DNA from: Chloroflexota bacterium
GTDB taxonomy: Bacteria > Chloroflexota > Limnocylindria > Limnocylindrales > CSP1-4
Direction of reading: 5' to 3'
NCBI GenBank assembly: GCA_021783095.1
Contig: JAJXUG010000011.1
Coordinates: forward strand, 27,815 to 91,814
DNA length: 64,000 bases
The translations under genes were made by a program, and so were the position numbers. The notes beneath the pieces are model-generated. The model had not been told where the DNA came from. It saw only the letters and a program-made list of their open reading frames with translations, and did not search any database. The stretch's first letter is position 1; each line of letters opens with the position of its first letter. Of the stretch, positions 8,255-16,289 are shown in pieces.

Positions 8255-9198
8255 CGACGATGACGATGGGCCGACCGCAGCGAGAGGTCTTCGGCGAGAC
8301 GGTTGCCGCCCTGGCGAACGACGACCCCCGGGTGGTGGTGGTCGACGGCGACGTGGGCTCGTCCACGCGGGCGGACATCTTCGAGAAGGCGCACCCGGAC
8401 CGCTACCTCCAGATGGGCATCGCGGAGCAGAACATGCTCGGCGTCGCCGCCGGGCTCGCGACGATGGGCCTCGTGCCGTTCATCAGCACCTTCGTCGCGT
8501 TCGCGGTCGTGCGGCCGCTCGACCAGGTGCGCGTCCTCATCGCCCAGCCCTCGGCCAACGTGAAGATCACGCCGAGCTATGGCGGCCTGTCCACCGGCCA
8601 GACCGGGATGAGCCACATCATCGTCGACGACATCGCGATCATGCGGTCGCTGCCCAACATGGCGGTCGTCCTCCCCGCGGACGACACGGAGGCCGACGAG
8701 GTCCTCCGCTGGGCTGCGGCCCACGTGGGACCGGTCTACGTGCGGCTCGGCCGCGACGCCACGCCGCGCGTCTTCGGCCCGGACCACGCCTTCCGGCTCG
8801 GCCGAGCCGAGGTGGTCCGCGAGGGCTCGGACGTGACGCTCATCTCGACCGGCGGGCAGACGGCCAGAACCCTCGAGGCGGCGGAGCTGCTCGCCGCACA
8901 AGGGATCTCGGCACACGTCCTCCACGTCGCCACCGTCAAGCCGCTCGACATCGATGCGATCGTGGCCGCGGCCGGGCGGACCGGACGGGTGATCACGGTC
9001 GAGGAGGGCACGGTGATCGGCGGGCTGGGTGGTGCCGTCGCGGAGGCGCTGGGCGAGCACCGGCCGACGCGCGTGCATCGGATCGGCCTCCAGGACGTCG
9101 ACGTGCAGTCGGGGCCCAACGACGCGCTGCTCGACATCTACGGGCTGTCCGGCGCGCGCGTTGCCGAGCAGGTTCGGCGCATCCTCGCCCAGGGCTGA
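8251..9198 (+). CDS. transketolase, C-terminal (pyrimidine-binding) subunit
   Basis: A 315-residue protein equal to the pyrimidine-binding and C-terminal domains of transketolase. The segment MGIAEQNMLGVAAGLA holds the catalytic Glu that activates ThDP. The C-terminal transketolase domain starts near residue 190. ATG at 8251 overlaps the stop of the N-terminal subunit (ATGA), as expected for a two-subunit enzyme made in equal amounts. An in-frame extension further upstream lies inside the preceding gene and is not used. Confidence 0.93.
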   Translation: MTTMTMGRPQREVFGETVAALANDDPRVVVVDGDVGSSTRADIFEKAHPDRYLQMGIAEQNMLGVAAGLATMGLVPFISTFVAFAVVRPLDQVRVLIAQPSANVKITPSYGGLSTGQTGMSHIIVDDIAIMRSLPNMAVVLPADDTEADEVLRWAAAHVGPVYVRLGRDATPRVFGPDHAFRLGRAEVVREGSDVTLISTGGQTARTLEAAELLAAQGISAHVLHVATVKPLDIDAIVAAAGRTGRVITVEEGTVIGGLGGAVAEALGEHRPTRVHRIGLQDVDVQSGPNDALLDIYGLSGARVAEQVRRILAQG

Positions 9199-9246
9199 CG
9201 CAGGGCGCCGTCCCCGGGCCGAGCGGTCAGCCGGCGGCGGCGCTCG

Positions 9247-9924
9247 TCAGCGGGCGGCGGCGGCTTCGGGCACGTCCCAGCCCGCGCGAAGCATCCCGGC
9301 CGCCTCGTCGAAGTGGTGGCGCAGTGCCTCCTGCACCGCCTCGGCATCCCGCGCCTGAAGCGCGTCGAGCACGGCTCGATGCAGATCGGTCGTCCAACTG
9401 GGCCCCTCTCGGGCCGACGCGATCGTGATGTACGTCCGCGAGAAGGGCTCCACCGTGCCCCAGGTGCGCTGGAGCGTCAGGCTGCCCGACTGCCGCACCA
9501 AGCGCGCGTGGAACGCCGAATCGGCGCGTGCCGCCTCATGGCGGTCACCGGTCGCGGCCGCCGCCTCCATCGCCCCCTGGAGCCTCGCGAAGTCCGCGAG
9601 GTCGGAGTCGGCGAGGAGCGGGACCGCCAGACGGGCGGCAAGACATTCAAGCTCGCACCGCACGACGAATGCCTCGATCAGCTCGTCGAGCGAGGGTCGT
9701 CGGACACGGGCGCCCTGGAACGGCAGGATCTCGACGAGCCCGAGCGCCTCGAGCGCTCGGAGCGCTTCGCGGACGGGCGCCTGGCTGACGCCCAGCTCGC
9801 GGGCGACGCGGGTCTCCACGATCCGGCTGTCGGGAGGGTAGCGGCCATCGAGGATGCCCTGGAGCAGGCGGTCCCCCACCTGCTCTGCGAGAACGCTGCG
9901 CTGGATCGAGATGTGGTCTGGCAT
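9247..9924 (-). CDS. GntR-family transcriptional regulator, FCD (FadR C-terminal) subgroup
   Basis: A 225-residue regulator. Residues 8-75 are the winged helix, with the GntR signature SRIVETRVARELGVSQAPVREALRALE split over the DNA-binding region; the rest is the all-helical FCD ligand domain. It is a close paralog of the regulator at 11754: the two share the PPDSRIVETRVAR, SQAPVREALR and GARVRRPS stretches. Its gene is divergent from the DUF1097 gene, and the intergenic region holds a perfect 12-bp palindrome (10109-10120). That suggests it is a repressor responding to a carboxylate or sugar-acid intermediate. Confidence 0.92.
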   Translation of the reverse strand: MPDHISIQRSVLAEQVGDRLLQGILDGRYPPDSRIVETRVARELGVSQAPVREALRALEALGLVEILPFQGARVRRPSLDELIEAFVVRCELECLAARLAVPLLADSDLADFARLQGAMEAAAATGDRHEAARADSAFHARLVRQSGSLTLQRTWGTVEPFSRTYITIASAREGPSWTTDLHRAVLDALQARDAEAVQEALRHHFDEAAGMLRAGWDVPEAAAAR

Positions 9925-10102
9925 GTCCGCTCAAGCTGGCCTGGGCTGTCGCCCCTGTGAGTCTAGCGGGGCGCATCCGCCGGTTCCGGCCCATTGGCGC
10001 CAACCCGCCCGCTGGACCAGCCCGACTCCGAGGCTCCGAGCGGGGCCCGATGGCTCGATTGGCGGGCAAAGCGTACGCCGGTATTGCGCACCTGATCATC
10101 AG

Positions 10103-10120
10103 TAATCTATGATCGATCAT
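10103..10120 (+). promoter_or_regulatory. -10-like hexamer abutting palindromic operator
   Basis: TAATCT (10103-10108) is followed immediately by the perfect palindrome ATGATCGATCAT (10109-10120). A partly similar element, TGATCATCAGTAAT, lies just upstream at 10093. I see no good -35. This 319-bp gap between the GntR gene (start 9924) and the DUF1097 gene (start 10244) contains nothing else recognisable. It is one of four such sites in the window. Confidence 0.62.
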
Positions 10121-10243
10121 CGCCTCACGTCCCAGGGAGGGACAAGGCGCTGGCGGCAAGCCCCCGGCCGCCGTCCATCGCACGCGGGGACGGTCGCGGT
10201 GGTTCCGGGCCGAGCCCTCGGGTTGGGAGGTTCGATCGCCGAC

Positions 10244-10831
10244 ATGAAGGCGTTACCGCTCTGGATCGCCGTCCCCATCACCGTCGTGGTCAGCCTGCCC
10301 TTCGGGCTCTGGCTCGGGGTCTGGTCACTTCCCCTCTGGGCTTCGTTCATCGTCTGGGCCGAGTACTTCCAGCTCGGCGCCAAGCCCGCCGCGCTCAAGC
10401 TGATGGTGCCGGGCTTCATCGCGGGTGCGATCGGCGCCGGCTTCGTCTGTGCGGTCTCGCTTGTCATCGGCAAGGTCCTGAACAACCCAACGGCCGTCAG
10501 CACGGGCGACATCCCCTGGTTCATCGGGATGCTCCTCGCCTTCATCCCCGTCATCTACGTGATGAAGTACCTGCCGTTCACATCGGGCCCAGGTGGCCTG
10601 TGCTTCTTCAACGGCATCTCGATGGGCCTGGCGACGTTCTTCGTCGGGCTGTACGGGGGCTACGGCGGCATGAAGATGCCCGACGGGCTCGAGTACCTCG
10701 TGCCGATCATCACCACGATCCCCGCGATCCTCGCGGGCATCCTCGGCGCGTTCCTCGGGTGGTTCAACGTGGTGATCATGACGCCCTGGGCGAAGGAGCC
10801 CCAGCCCGCTGCCTCGCCCGCGAAGGCCTGA
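10244..10831 (+). CDS. DUF1097-type integral membrane protein
   Basis: A 195-residue hydrophobic protein with about five to six membrane segments. It resembles DUF1097 membrane proteins, which are often encoded near transport and catabolic genes in bacteria and have no proven biochemical function. ATG at 10244 is preceded by GGGAGG at a good distance; an upstream in-frame start at 10109 would sit on the operator palindrome and gives a non-membrane leader, so I reject it. Control by a GntR regulator would suggest a channel or permease role, which is inference only. Confidence 0.75.
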   Translation: MKALPLWIAVPITVVVSLPFGLWLGVWSLPLWASFIVWAEYFQLGAKPAALKLMVPGFIAGAIGAGFVCAVSLVIGKVLNNPTAVSTGDIPWFIGMLLAFIPVIYVMKYLPFTSGPGGLCFFNGISMGLATFFVGLYGGYGGMKMPDGLEYLVPIITTIPAILAGILGAFLGWFNVVIMTPWAKEPQPAASPAKA

Positions 10832-10845
10832 CGATCCAGCTCTCC

Positions 10846-10882
10846 CCGCGGCCCGCCCCCACACCTCGGGGGCGGGCCGCGG
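10846..10882. terminator. bidirectional terminator hairpin between convergent genes
   Basis: A 15-bp perfect stem, CCGCGGCCCGCCCCC (10846-10860) with its complement at 10868-10882, closed by a 7-nt loop. It lies between the convergent ends of the DUF1097 gene (10831) and the phosphatase gene (10887). There is no T-tract, as is common in GC-rich genomes. Confidence 0.75.
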
Positions 10883-10886
10883 CGCG

Positions 10887-11744
10887 TCAGGAGGACGTCG
10901 TGGCCCCAACGCCGGGCAGGGACGTCCGCGGGTCAGCCGCGTCGGGCTCGAGCAGCGCGGCCCGGAGGCGTGCTCCCGCCGCGCCAAGCCCCAGCCACTG
11001 CCCGACGTAGGCATCCATGGAGCCGTGGACCAGGGCGACCTCCTCGAGCCCCGCGCGCAGGTACGACGCCCGCACGCCAACCAGGGCGTCGAGGTCCGCC
11101 TCGTCCCCTCCGTCCGCCACGTGGCGCTCGATGGCCGGCCGCATCAGTTCACGGATGGCCTCGTTGCCCGCCATGTAGTCGGCAAGGACCTCGGCCTCGC
11201 CCACGCCGAGGTAGGTAAGGAGGACGGCTGCGGCCCATCCGGTGCGGTCCTTCCCCGTCGAGCAGTGGAAGACCGCGGGCAGTGCGCCCTCGGACGCCAG
11301 CGACGCCAGCAGCAGCCCGAAGGCTCGGCGAGGGCTGTCGCCCGTCACGAAGTCGCGGAACTTGGCCTCGAAGCCGGCCTCGGCGCGGCCGTCACCGAAG
11401 GCAGCCTGCCGCTGCGCGGGCGTCTCGAGCGCGTGGAGCTGCCACATCGGGCTGCGCACCACGTCGTCGCGGTTGACGTCGGCGACGACGTACGCGGTGC
11501 CAGCCGGGAGCAGGTGCGCTTCCGGCGCGCGCTCGCGCTCCCATGCCGACCGAAGGTCGACGACCGTGCGAACGCCGATCCGCTCGAGGGTCGCGAGGTC
11601 GCGGGCGGATGCCCGAGCCAGGGCCGGCGACCGGAACAGCAGCCCCGACCGGACGCGGAGGCCATCGGCGGCGGGGAGACCGCCGAGGTCGCGGAGGTTG
11701 GGCAGGTCGAAGGCGGGCGCGCCAACGGGCATCGGCGAGGTCAT
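10887..11744 (-). CDS. tyrosine/serine protein phosphatase (Tyr_phosphatase3 type)
   Basis: A 285-residue phosphatase with the Cys-x5-Arg active-site loop as HCSTGKDRTG and the N-terminal pattern NLRDLGGLPAADGLRVRSGLLFRS typical of the bacterial dual-specificity family related to LipA/MptpB. These act on phosphotyrosine, phosphoserine or phosphoinositides. Its stop lies beside the terminator; the next gene upstream in transcription is the GntR regulator at 11754, 9 bp away, so the two are probably co-transcribed. Role in the surrounding catabolic system unknown. Confidence 0.9.
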   Translation of the reverse strand: MTSPMPVGAPAFDLPNLRDLGGLPAADGLRVRSGLLFRSPALARASARDLATLERIGVRTVVDLRSAWERERAPEAHLLPAGTAYVVADVNRDDVVRSPMWQLHALETPAQRQAAFGDGRAEAGFEAKFRDFVTGDSPRRAFGLLLASLASEGALPAVFHCSTGKDRTGWAAAVLLTYLGVGEAEVLADYMAGNEAIRELMRPAIERHVADGGDEADLDALVGVRASYLRAGLEEVALVHGSMDAYVGQWLGLGAAGARLRAALLEPDAADPRTSLPGVGATTSS

Positions 11745-11753
11745 GCGGCGTGA

Positions 11754-12422
11754 CTAGGGGTGAGGTGCCAAGCCCTGGAGGCTGCTGATCATGTGGTGCG
11801 ACGCGTCCTCGAAGTGGCGGATCAACGCCGCCTGGACCGCCGCGGGATCACGGCCGCGCAGGGCCGCCAGGATCGGCGGGTGGAGGCCCACGGTCCACGC
11901 CAGGTCAGCGTTGGGCGCGACGAGCGTCATGTACGTGCGCGACACGGGCTCGAGCGACCGCCACACCCTGCCCAGCATGGCGTTGCCCGAGAGCTGGAGC
12001 ACACGAGCGTGGAATGCCGCGTCCCGCTCCGCGACGACATGTCGATCGCCCGCCACGGCTGCCGCCTGCAGGGCGTCGTGGAGCTCCGTGATCTCGGCGA
12101 GGTCGGCCTCGGTCATGCGCGGCACGCCGAGGCGAACGCCGAGCGACTCGAGGGTGGCCCGGACCTCGTAGGCCTCCATCAGCTCGTCTGACGAGGGCCG
12201 GCGCACGCGGGCGCCCTTGAACGGCAGGATGTCGACGACGCCAAGGGCGTCGAGCGAGCGGAGGGCCTCGCGGACTGGCGCCTGGCTCGTGCCGAGGTCG
12301 CGCGCCACGCGGGTCTCCACGATCCTCGAATCGGGCGGGAAGCGGCCGCTGAAGATCCCCTGGAGCAGGTAGTCGCGGACTTGGTCAGCCAGGACGTTGC
12401 GCGTGATCGAGTCGTCGGTCAT
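11754..12422 (-). CDS. GntR-family transcriptional regulator, FCD subgroup (paralog)
   Basis: A 222-residue paralog of the regulator at 9247, with the same N-terminal winged-helix signature and FCD ligand domain. It is divergent from the SDR gene at 12542; the 119-bp gap contains a complete promoter and the perfect palindrome ATCATCGATGAT. The same palindrome type near both regulators suggests that they share or compete for sites. It is probably autoregulated and followed in the same transcript by the phosphatase gene. Confidence 0.92.
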   Translation of the reverse strand: MTDDSITRNVLADQVRDYLLQGIFSGRFPPDSRIVETRVARDLGTSQAPVREALRSLDALGVVDILPFKGARVRRPSSDELMEAYEVRATLESLGVRLGVPRMTEADLAEITELHDALQAAAVAGDRHVVAERDAAFHARVLQLSGNAMLGRVWRSLEPVSRTYMTLVAPNADLAWTVGLHPPILAALRGRDPAAVQAALIRHFEDASHHMISSLQGLAPHP

Positions 12423-12454
12423 CGCTCCTCCACTCGCGCCGCAGGGCCGGGTCG

Positions 12455-12497
12455 TTGACCGGCCTCCACGGGTCCCGTATTCTCGATCATCGATGAT
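12455..12497 (+). promoter_or_regulatory. promoter plus ATCATCGATGAT operator for the SDR gene
   Basis: TTGACC (12455-12460), an 18-bp spacer and TATTCT (12479-12484) make a good sigma-70-type promoter. One base later comes ATCATCGATGAT (12486-12497), a perfect 12-bp palindrome, flanked by an outer CCGTAT/ATACGG inverted pair (12475-12501). A repressor bound here would cover the start site. This is the clearest of the four matching sites. Confidence 0.78.
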
Positions 12498-12541
12498 ACG
12501 GCGCGCAGCAAGGTACTGGAGCGCCTGGGAGAAGGAGCCGC

Positions 12542-13327
12542 ATGAGCTATCTGGACGTGTTCAGCCTGGAGGGTCACGTCGCCCTCGTGCCCGGTGGCGG
12601 CGGTTCCATCGGCGCGGCGATCTGCAAGGCGCTGGCCGGCGCGGGCGCGAAGGTGGTGGTCGCGAGCCACACCCTCGACAAGGCCGAGGCGACGGCCGAG
12701 GCGGTGCGCGCAGCCGGTGGCGAGGCCATCGCGGCGGAAGCCGACGCCACGGTCGAGGCCGACGCCGAACGGGCGGTCGCGGCTGCCGTCGAGCGGTTCG
12801 GCAAGCTGGACATGGTCGTCAACTGCGTCGGCGGCGGCGCCGGCAAGGTGCTGTTCGACGCGCAGGAGTACCCGCGAGACGCCTGGGACTGGATCTACGA
12901 GCTCAACGTCCGCTCGGTGCTGGTCCCGACGCAGGCGGCCGTCCGCCAGATGCTCAGGCAGGGCGAGGGCGGCCGGATCGTCAACATCAGCTCGGTCCGG
13001 GCCCTGCTGGGCATCAGCTCGGGCTATTCCGCGTACGTGGCCGCCAAGGGCGCCGTGGAGTCGCTGACACGCCAGTGGGCGACCGAGTGGGCCAAGCACG
13101 GGATCCGGGTCAACGCGATCCGGCCGACCTTCGTCGACACCCCACAGGTGGCGATGCTCCTCGGCGACCCGGCCTTCAAGGCCGGCATCGTGAGCCGCAT
13201 CCCGCTCGGGCGCGTCGGCGGCACCGACGACATGACCGGCGCGGTCGTGTTCCTGCTCTCGAACGCCGCTGCCTTCATCACCGGGCAGACCATCGGCCTC
13301 GACGGCGGGCTGACCGCCACGCAGTAG
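12542..13327 (+). CDS. SDR-family oxidoreductase
   Basis: A 261-residue classical short-chain dehydrogenase. The dinucleotide loop is GGGGSIGAAI near residue 18, and the catalytic residues are Ser in NISSVRAL and Tyr/Lys in YSAYVAAKGA. The C-terminal FITGQTIGLDGG motif is present. GAAGGAG precedes the ATG. It probably oxidises a sugar alcohol, sugar acid or hydroxy acid as part of the GntR-controlled pathway. It is followed 37 bp later by an MBL-fold hydrolase on the same strand. Confidence 0.92.
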   Translation: MSYLDVFSLEGHVALVPGGGGSIGAAICKALAGAGAKVVVASHTLDKAEATAEAVRAAGGEAIAAEADATVEADAERAVAAAVERFGKLDMVVNCVGGGAGKVLFDAQEYPRDAWDWIYELNVRSVLVPTQAAVRQMLRQGEGGRIVNISSVRALLGISSGYSAYVAAKGAVESLTRQWATEWAKHGIRVNAIRPTFVDTPQVAMLLGDPAFKAGIVSRIPLGRVGGTDDMTGAVVFLLSNAAAFITGQTIGLDGGLTATQ

Positions 13328-13364
13328 CACCCACACTCGCCGACAGGCAGGGAGCCCACCCGCG

Positions 13365-14258
13365 ATGCAACAGGTCACCGAGCGCATCTTCACCGAGACG
13401 AGGGTCCGGGGCTGCAACCCGTCCTTCGTGCTGACATCCAAGGGGCCCGTCGTCATCGACACGCCGCAGCTGCCCACCAAGGCGGTCGAGATGCGCAAGG
13501 CCGTCGAGGAGCACGGGCCCATCCAGTACGTGATCAACACCGAGCACCACGTCGACCACATCTTCGGCAACTACTGGTTCAAGGGTGCCGGCCCGATCGT
13601 CCACCACCAGGGCGTCCACGAGCGGTTCATGACCGTGTACCCGGAACTGGACCCGTTCGAGTACGCCCTCGAGGCGCTGCCGACCGACGATCCCGAAGGC
13701 GCCGCCCTGGTCCCGGACCGCGAGACCTACTACGCGAACATGGGCACGGCGGACATCGTGTTCAGCGGCGACCTGACGCTCAAGGTGGGCGACCGGACGT
13801 TCAACCTGCTCCACACGCCCGGCCACACGCCGGGCCAGGTGGCCGTGTACGTGCCCGAGGAGCGCGCGGTGTTCACCGGCGACACGGTGTTCTCCGAGTG
13901 CACGACCTGGCTGATGACCTCGAACGTCGACATGTGGATCGCCGCGATCGACCGGATCCGGGCGCTCGACATCGACCGCGTGATCCCGGGCCACGGGCCC
14001 GTCCAGGGCAAGGACTACCTGCACACGCAGGTGGCGTTCATGCTCGAGTGGGAGGCTGCCGTCGCGTCTGCAGTGGCGAAGGGCTGGACGCGCGAGGAGA
14101 CGATGGAGCGCGTCTCATTCGCCGAGCGCTACCCGGTCGACATCGGGCAGGAGTACATGATGGAGTACATCCAGACCCGCAACGCCGGCGCCCTGTGGGA
14201 CAAGTACACGCGCGAGACGATCACGGCGTACCCCGCCAAGGAGCAGCCGGCGCGGTAG
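13365..14258 (+). CDS. metallo-beta-lactamase-fold hydrolase
   Basis: A 297-residue MBL-fold protein. Zinc ligands are visible: TEHHVDHIFGN (HxxxDH form), the His of HTPGHTPGQ, the Asp of FTGDTVF and the His of IPGHGPV. About 50 C-terminal residues extend beyond the fold. Members with this architecture include SoxH-like and quinoprotein-relay-like hydrolases acting on thioesters, lactones or phosphate esters. Co-transcription with the SDR is likely. The specific substrate cannot be determined. Confidence 0.9.
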   Translation: MQQVTERIFTETRVRGCNPSFVLTSKGPVVIDTPQLPTKAVEMRKAVEEHGPIQYVINTEHHVDHIFGNYWFKGAGPIVHHQGVHERFMTVYPELDPFEYALEALPTDDPEGAALVPDRETYYANMGTADIVFSGDLTLKVGDRTFNLLHTPGHTPGQVAVYVPEERAVFTGDTVFSECTTWLMTSNVDMWIAAIDRIRALDIDRVIPGHGPVQGKDYLHTQVAFMLEWEAAVASAVAKGWTREETMERVSFAERYPVDIGQEYMMEYIQTRNAGALWDKYTRETITAYPAKEQPAR

Positions 14259-14273
14259 GCCCGGCGCGCGCGG

Positions 14274-15155
14274 TCAGTAGCCCACGGACGGCAGGTAGGC
14301 GCCCTCAGGCTCCTGGTAGAGCCCGAGCGTCATCATGTTGGTCACGAAGAACACGCGCAGGCCCCGGTCGAGGCACCAGCGGAACAGGTCCGCGTTCTCG
14401 AGCGGTACGAGGAACCCCGGGGTCCCGAAGTCCTCCGCCTCGCTGATGAGCGCCCGGAGGTCGACGTTGGTCTCGGCCACGGAGTGCGCGAAGTAGCTGA
14501 TGCGCGTCGTGTAGCCGCTGATCCGGCCCAGATGCTGCACCACGCGCGCCGAGCCCGCGTCGATCGCCTCGCGCACCTCGCCGGCGCGCGCGTGCCCGTG
14601 GACGCGCACGCAGAGTGCGTTCATCACCTCCTCGTCGTCCATCGTCGCCGGCCGGACGTCATACCCCGGGAGTCGCTCGAGGATCGGTGCGCCGTGCATC
14701 GCGGCGAACGCCCCGCGAACCTGCATCCCGAGCTTCGCGTACAGGCTGAGCGAGCGATTGTGGTACGCGATCTGGAGCAGCCGGACGCCCGGCGCCTGAC
14801 GCTCACGGGCTCGGGCGAGGACCGCGTCCATCAGCAGCCGGCCGACGTGGCGGTCCTGGGACGCGGGGTCCACGCTGATCGGCCCGATGGCGCTGATCGT
14901 CCCCCGCTCGTCGAGGAAGTTCGACCCCACCACCCGGCCGTCCCTCTCCGCCACGACCGAGTAGACCCGGGGGTGGTTGATGAGCCAGCGGATGGGCTCG
15001 GCGGCGGCCGCCACCGTGGGGAAGTCATGCGGAAAGCCGTGCTGGTCCGCGAGCGAGGCGAACGCCTCGTAGCAGATCCGGCCGGCCTCCTCCCAGTCCG
15101 CGTCGACCGCCTCGCGGATCCGGACATTCACCCGCTCGGGGGCCTCGATCGTCAT
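14274..15155 (-). CDS. GNAT-family N-acetyltransferase with an extra C-terminal domain
   Basis: A 293-residue protein. Residues 10-140 form a GNAT domain with the acetyl-CoA loop region near DRHVGRLLMDAVLARARERQAPG and the late motif NRSLSLYAKLGMQVRG. Residues 150-293 form a second, GNAT-like half lacking a clear CoA loop. Such two-part proteins acetylate small amines or are of unknown target. It converges on the MBL gene with a 15-bp gap and stands alone on its strand. Confidence 0.85.
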   Translation of the reverse strand: MTIEAPERVNVRIREAVDADWEEAGRICYEAFASLADQHGFPHDFPTVAAAAEPIRWLINHPRVYSVVAERDGRVVGSNFLDERGTISAIGPISVDPASQDRHVGRLLMDAVLARARERQAPGVRLLQIAYHNRSLSLYAKLGMQVRGAFAAMHGAPILERLPGYDVRPATMDDEEVMNALCVRVHGHARAGEVREAIDAGSARVVQHLGRISGYTTRISYFAHSVAETNVDLRALISEAEDFGTPGFLVPLENADLFRWCLDRGLRVFFVTNMMTLGLYQEPEGAYLPSVGY

Positions 15156-15210
15156 CGCGATTCCTCCTCGGCCGGGCCGGCGTGACCCGGCGACCGGCGC
15201 GTGGAATGGC

Positions 15211-16110
15211 TCACGGCATCGCGGCGACGGGCTCGGGCTCGAGCGCCGCCGGCGCGTAGTGCCGGCGGTACTCGCCCGGCGACATGCCGCAGGAGCGCGA
15301 GAACACCTTGTAGAACTGGCTGAGGTTCGTGTAGGCGACGCTCCGCGCGACGTCGGCGACCGACATGTCGGTCGAGAGCAGCAGCCGCTTCGCCTCGGCC
15401 ACGCGGACCTGGGTGACGTAGGCCTTGAACCCCACGCCGGTCACGTCCTTGAACACATGGCGCACGCGCGACGGGCTGACGTGGACGACCGACGCGACAT
15501 CGCCGAGCGTGACCCTCTCCCGGCAGTGGCGGTCCACGTACGCCAGCACTGGCCGGATCTGCTCGCGACGACCAGCCGCCGCACGGACCGCGTCGGGCGA
15601 CACGCCGGCCTCGGGGTCCCGGTTGACGAGCCCGAGCGCCAGCCGCAGGGTCGCGTCCATCAGGTGGCGCTCGGCCGGGTCACGGCGGTCCGCCGTGGCG
15701 CGGAGGCCCGAGAGCAGGCCGGCGAGCTGCGCGGCGAGCGGCGTCCCGCTGCGGACCCGCGGCGTGCGCCCGTCGGCGTGGATGAACGGCGCGAGGTAGC
15801 CGCGGTCCAGCTCCCGGCCTCCCAAGGGTGCGATGAGCTCGGGCCGGAAGAGCACGAGCAGCAGGCGCATCGGCCCGCCGCGGTCCGCCAATGCGACATG
15901 CGGCTGGGTGTTGTCGATGAAGAAGACGTCGCCCGTCTCTGCCTCCATCGGCCGGCCGCCGAACATGAACACGCCGCGCCCCTGGGTGACGAGGGCGATC
16001 TCGAAGTGGTCGTGCCAGTGCATGGGATCGCGGTCGCCGAGCACGGCGTACTCGAGCACCGCGAGCGGGAAGTCCGGGTCCATGGCCTGTTGCCAGACGT
16101 AGACGGCCAT
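15211..16110 (-). CDS. AraC-family transcriptional regulator with cupin sensor domain
   Basis: A 299-residue regulator. An N-terminal cupin (DPMHWHDHFEIALVTQGRG near residues 27-45) binds a ligand; the C-terminal pair of helix-turn-helices includes RVTLGDVASVVHVSPSRVRHVFK and the family signature near the end, SVAYTNLSQFYKVFSRSCGMSPGEYR. I place the start at ATG 16110, next to the cupin core; upstream in-frame starts to 16251 add a low-complexity leader. It is divergent from the flavin reductase gene at 16290 and probably regulates it. Confidence 0.88.
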   Translation of the reverse strand: MAVYVWQQAMDPDFPLAVLEYAVLGDRDPMHWHDHFEIALVTQGRGVFMFGGRPMEAETGDVFFIDNTQPHVALADRGGPMRLLLVLFRPELIAPLGGRELDRGYLAPFIHADGRTPRVRSGTPLAAQLAGLLSGLRATADRRDPAERHLMDATLRLALGLVNRDPEAGVSPDAVRAAAGRREQIRPVLAYVDRHCRERVTLGDVASVVHVSPSRVRHVFKDVTGVGFKAYVTQVRVAEAKRLLLSTDMSVADVARSVAYTNLSQFYKVFSRSCGMSPGEYRRHYAPAALEPEPVAAMP

Positions 16111-16289
16111 TGGCAAAGGGTCGGGTGGCGCAGCCGGATCGGACAGGGCCAGTTGGAGCGATGAGACAGGAAGGAGGACCACCCGACGACCGCTTCTGCC
16201 ACTGCTTCGACCGCTGCTGGCATTGCCGTCCCGGCCTGTCGGGCCGAGCATCGGGAGACGACGCGCGCCGGTTCGACAGGAGTCAGTCC

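Noticed and set aside
10109..10243. N-terminal extension of the DUF1097 protein
   Set aside because: The upstream ATG lies in the operator palindrome, whereas ATG 10244 has a proper ribosome site and starts the first membrane helix.
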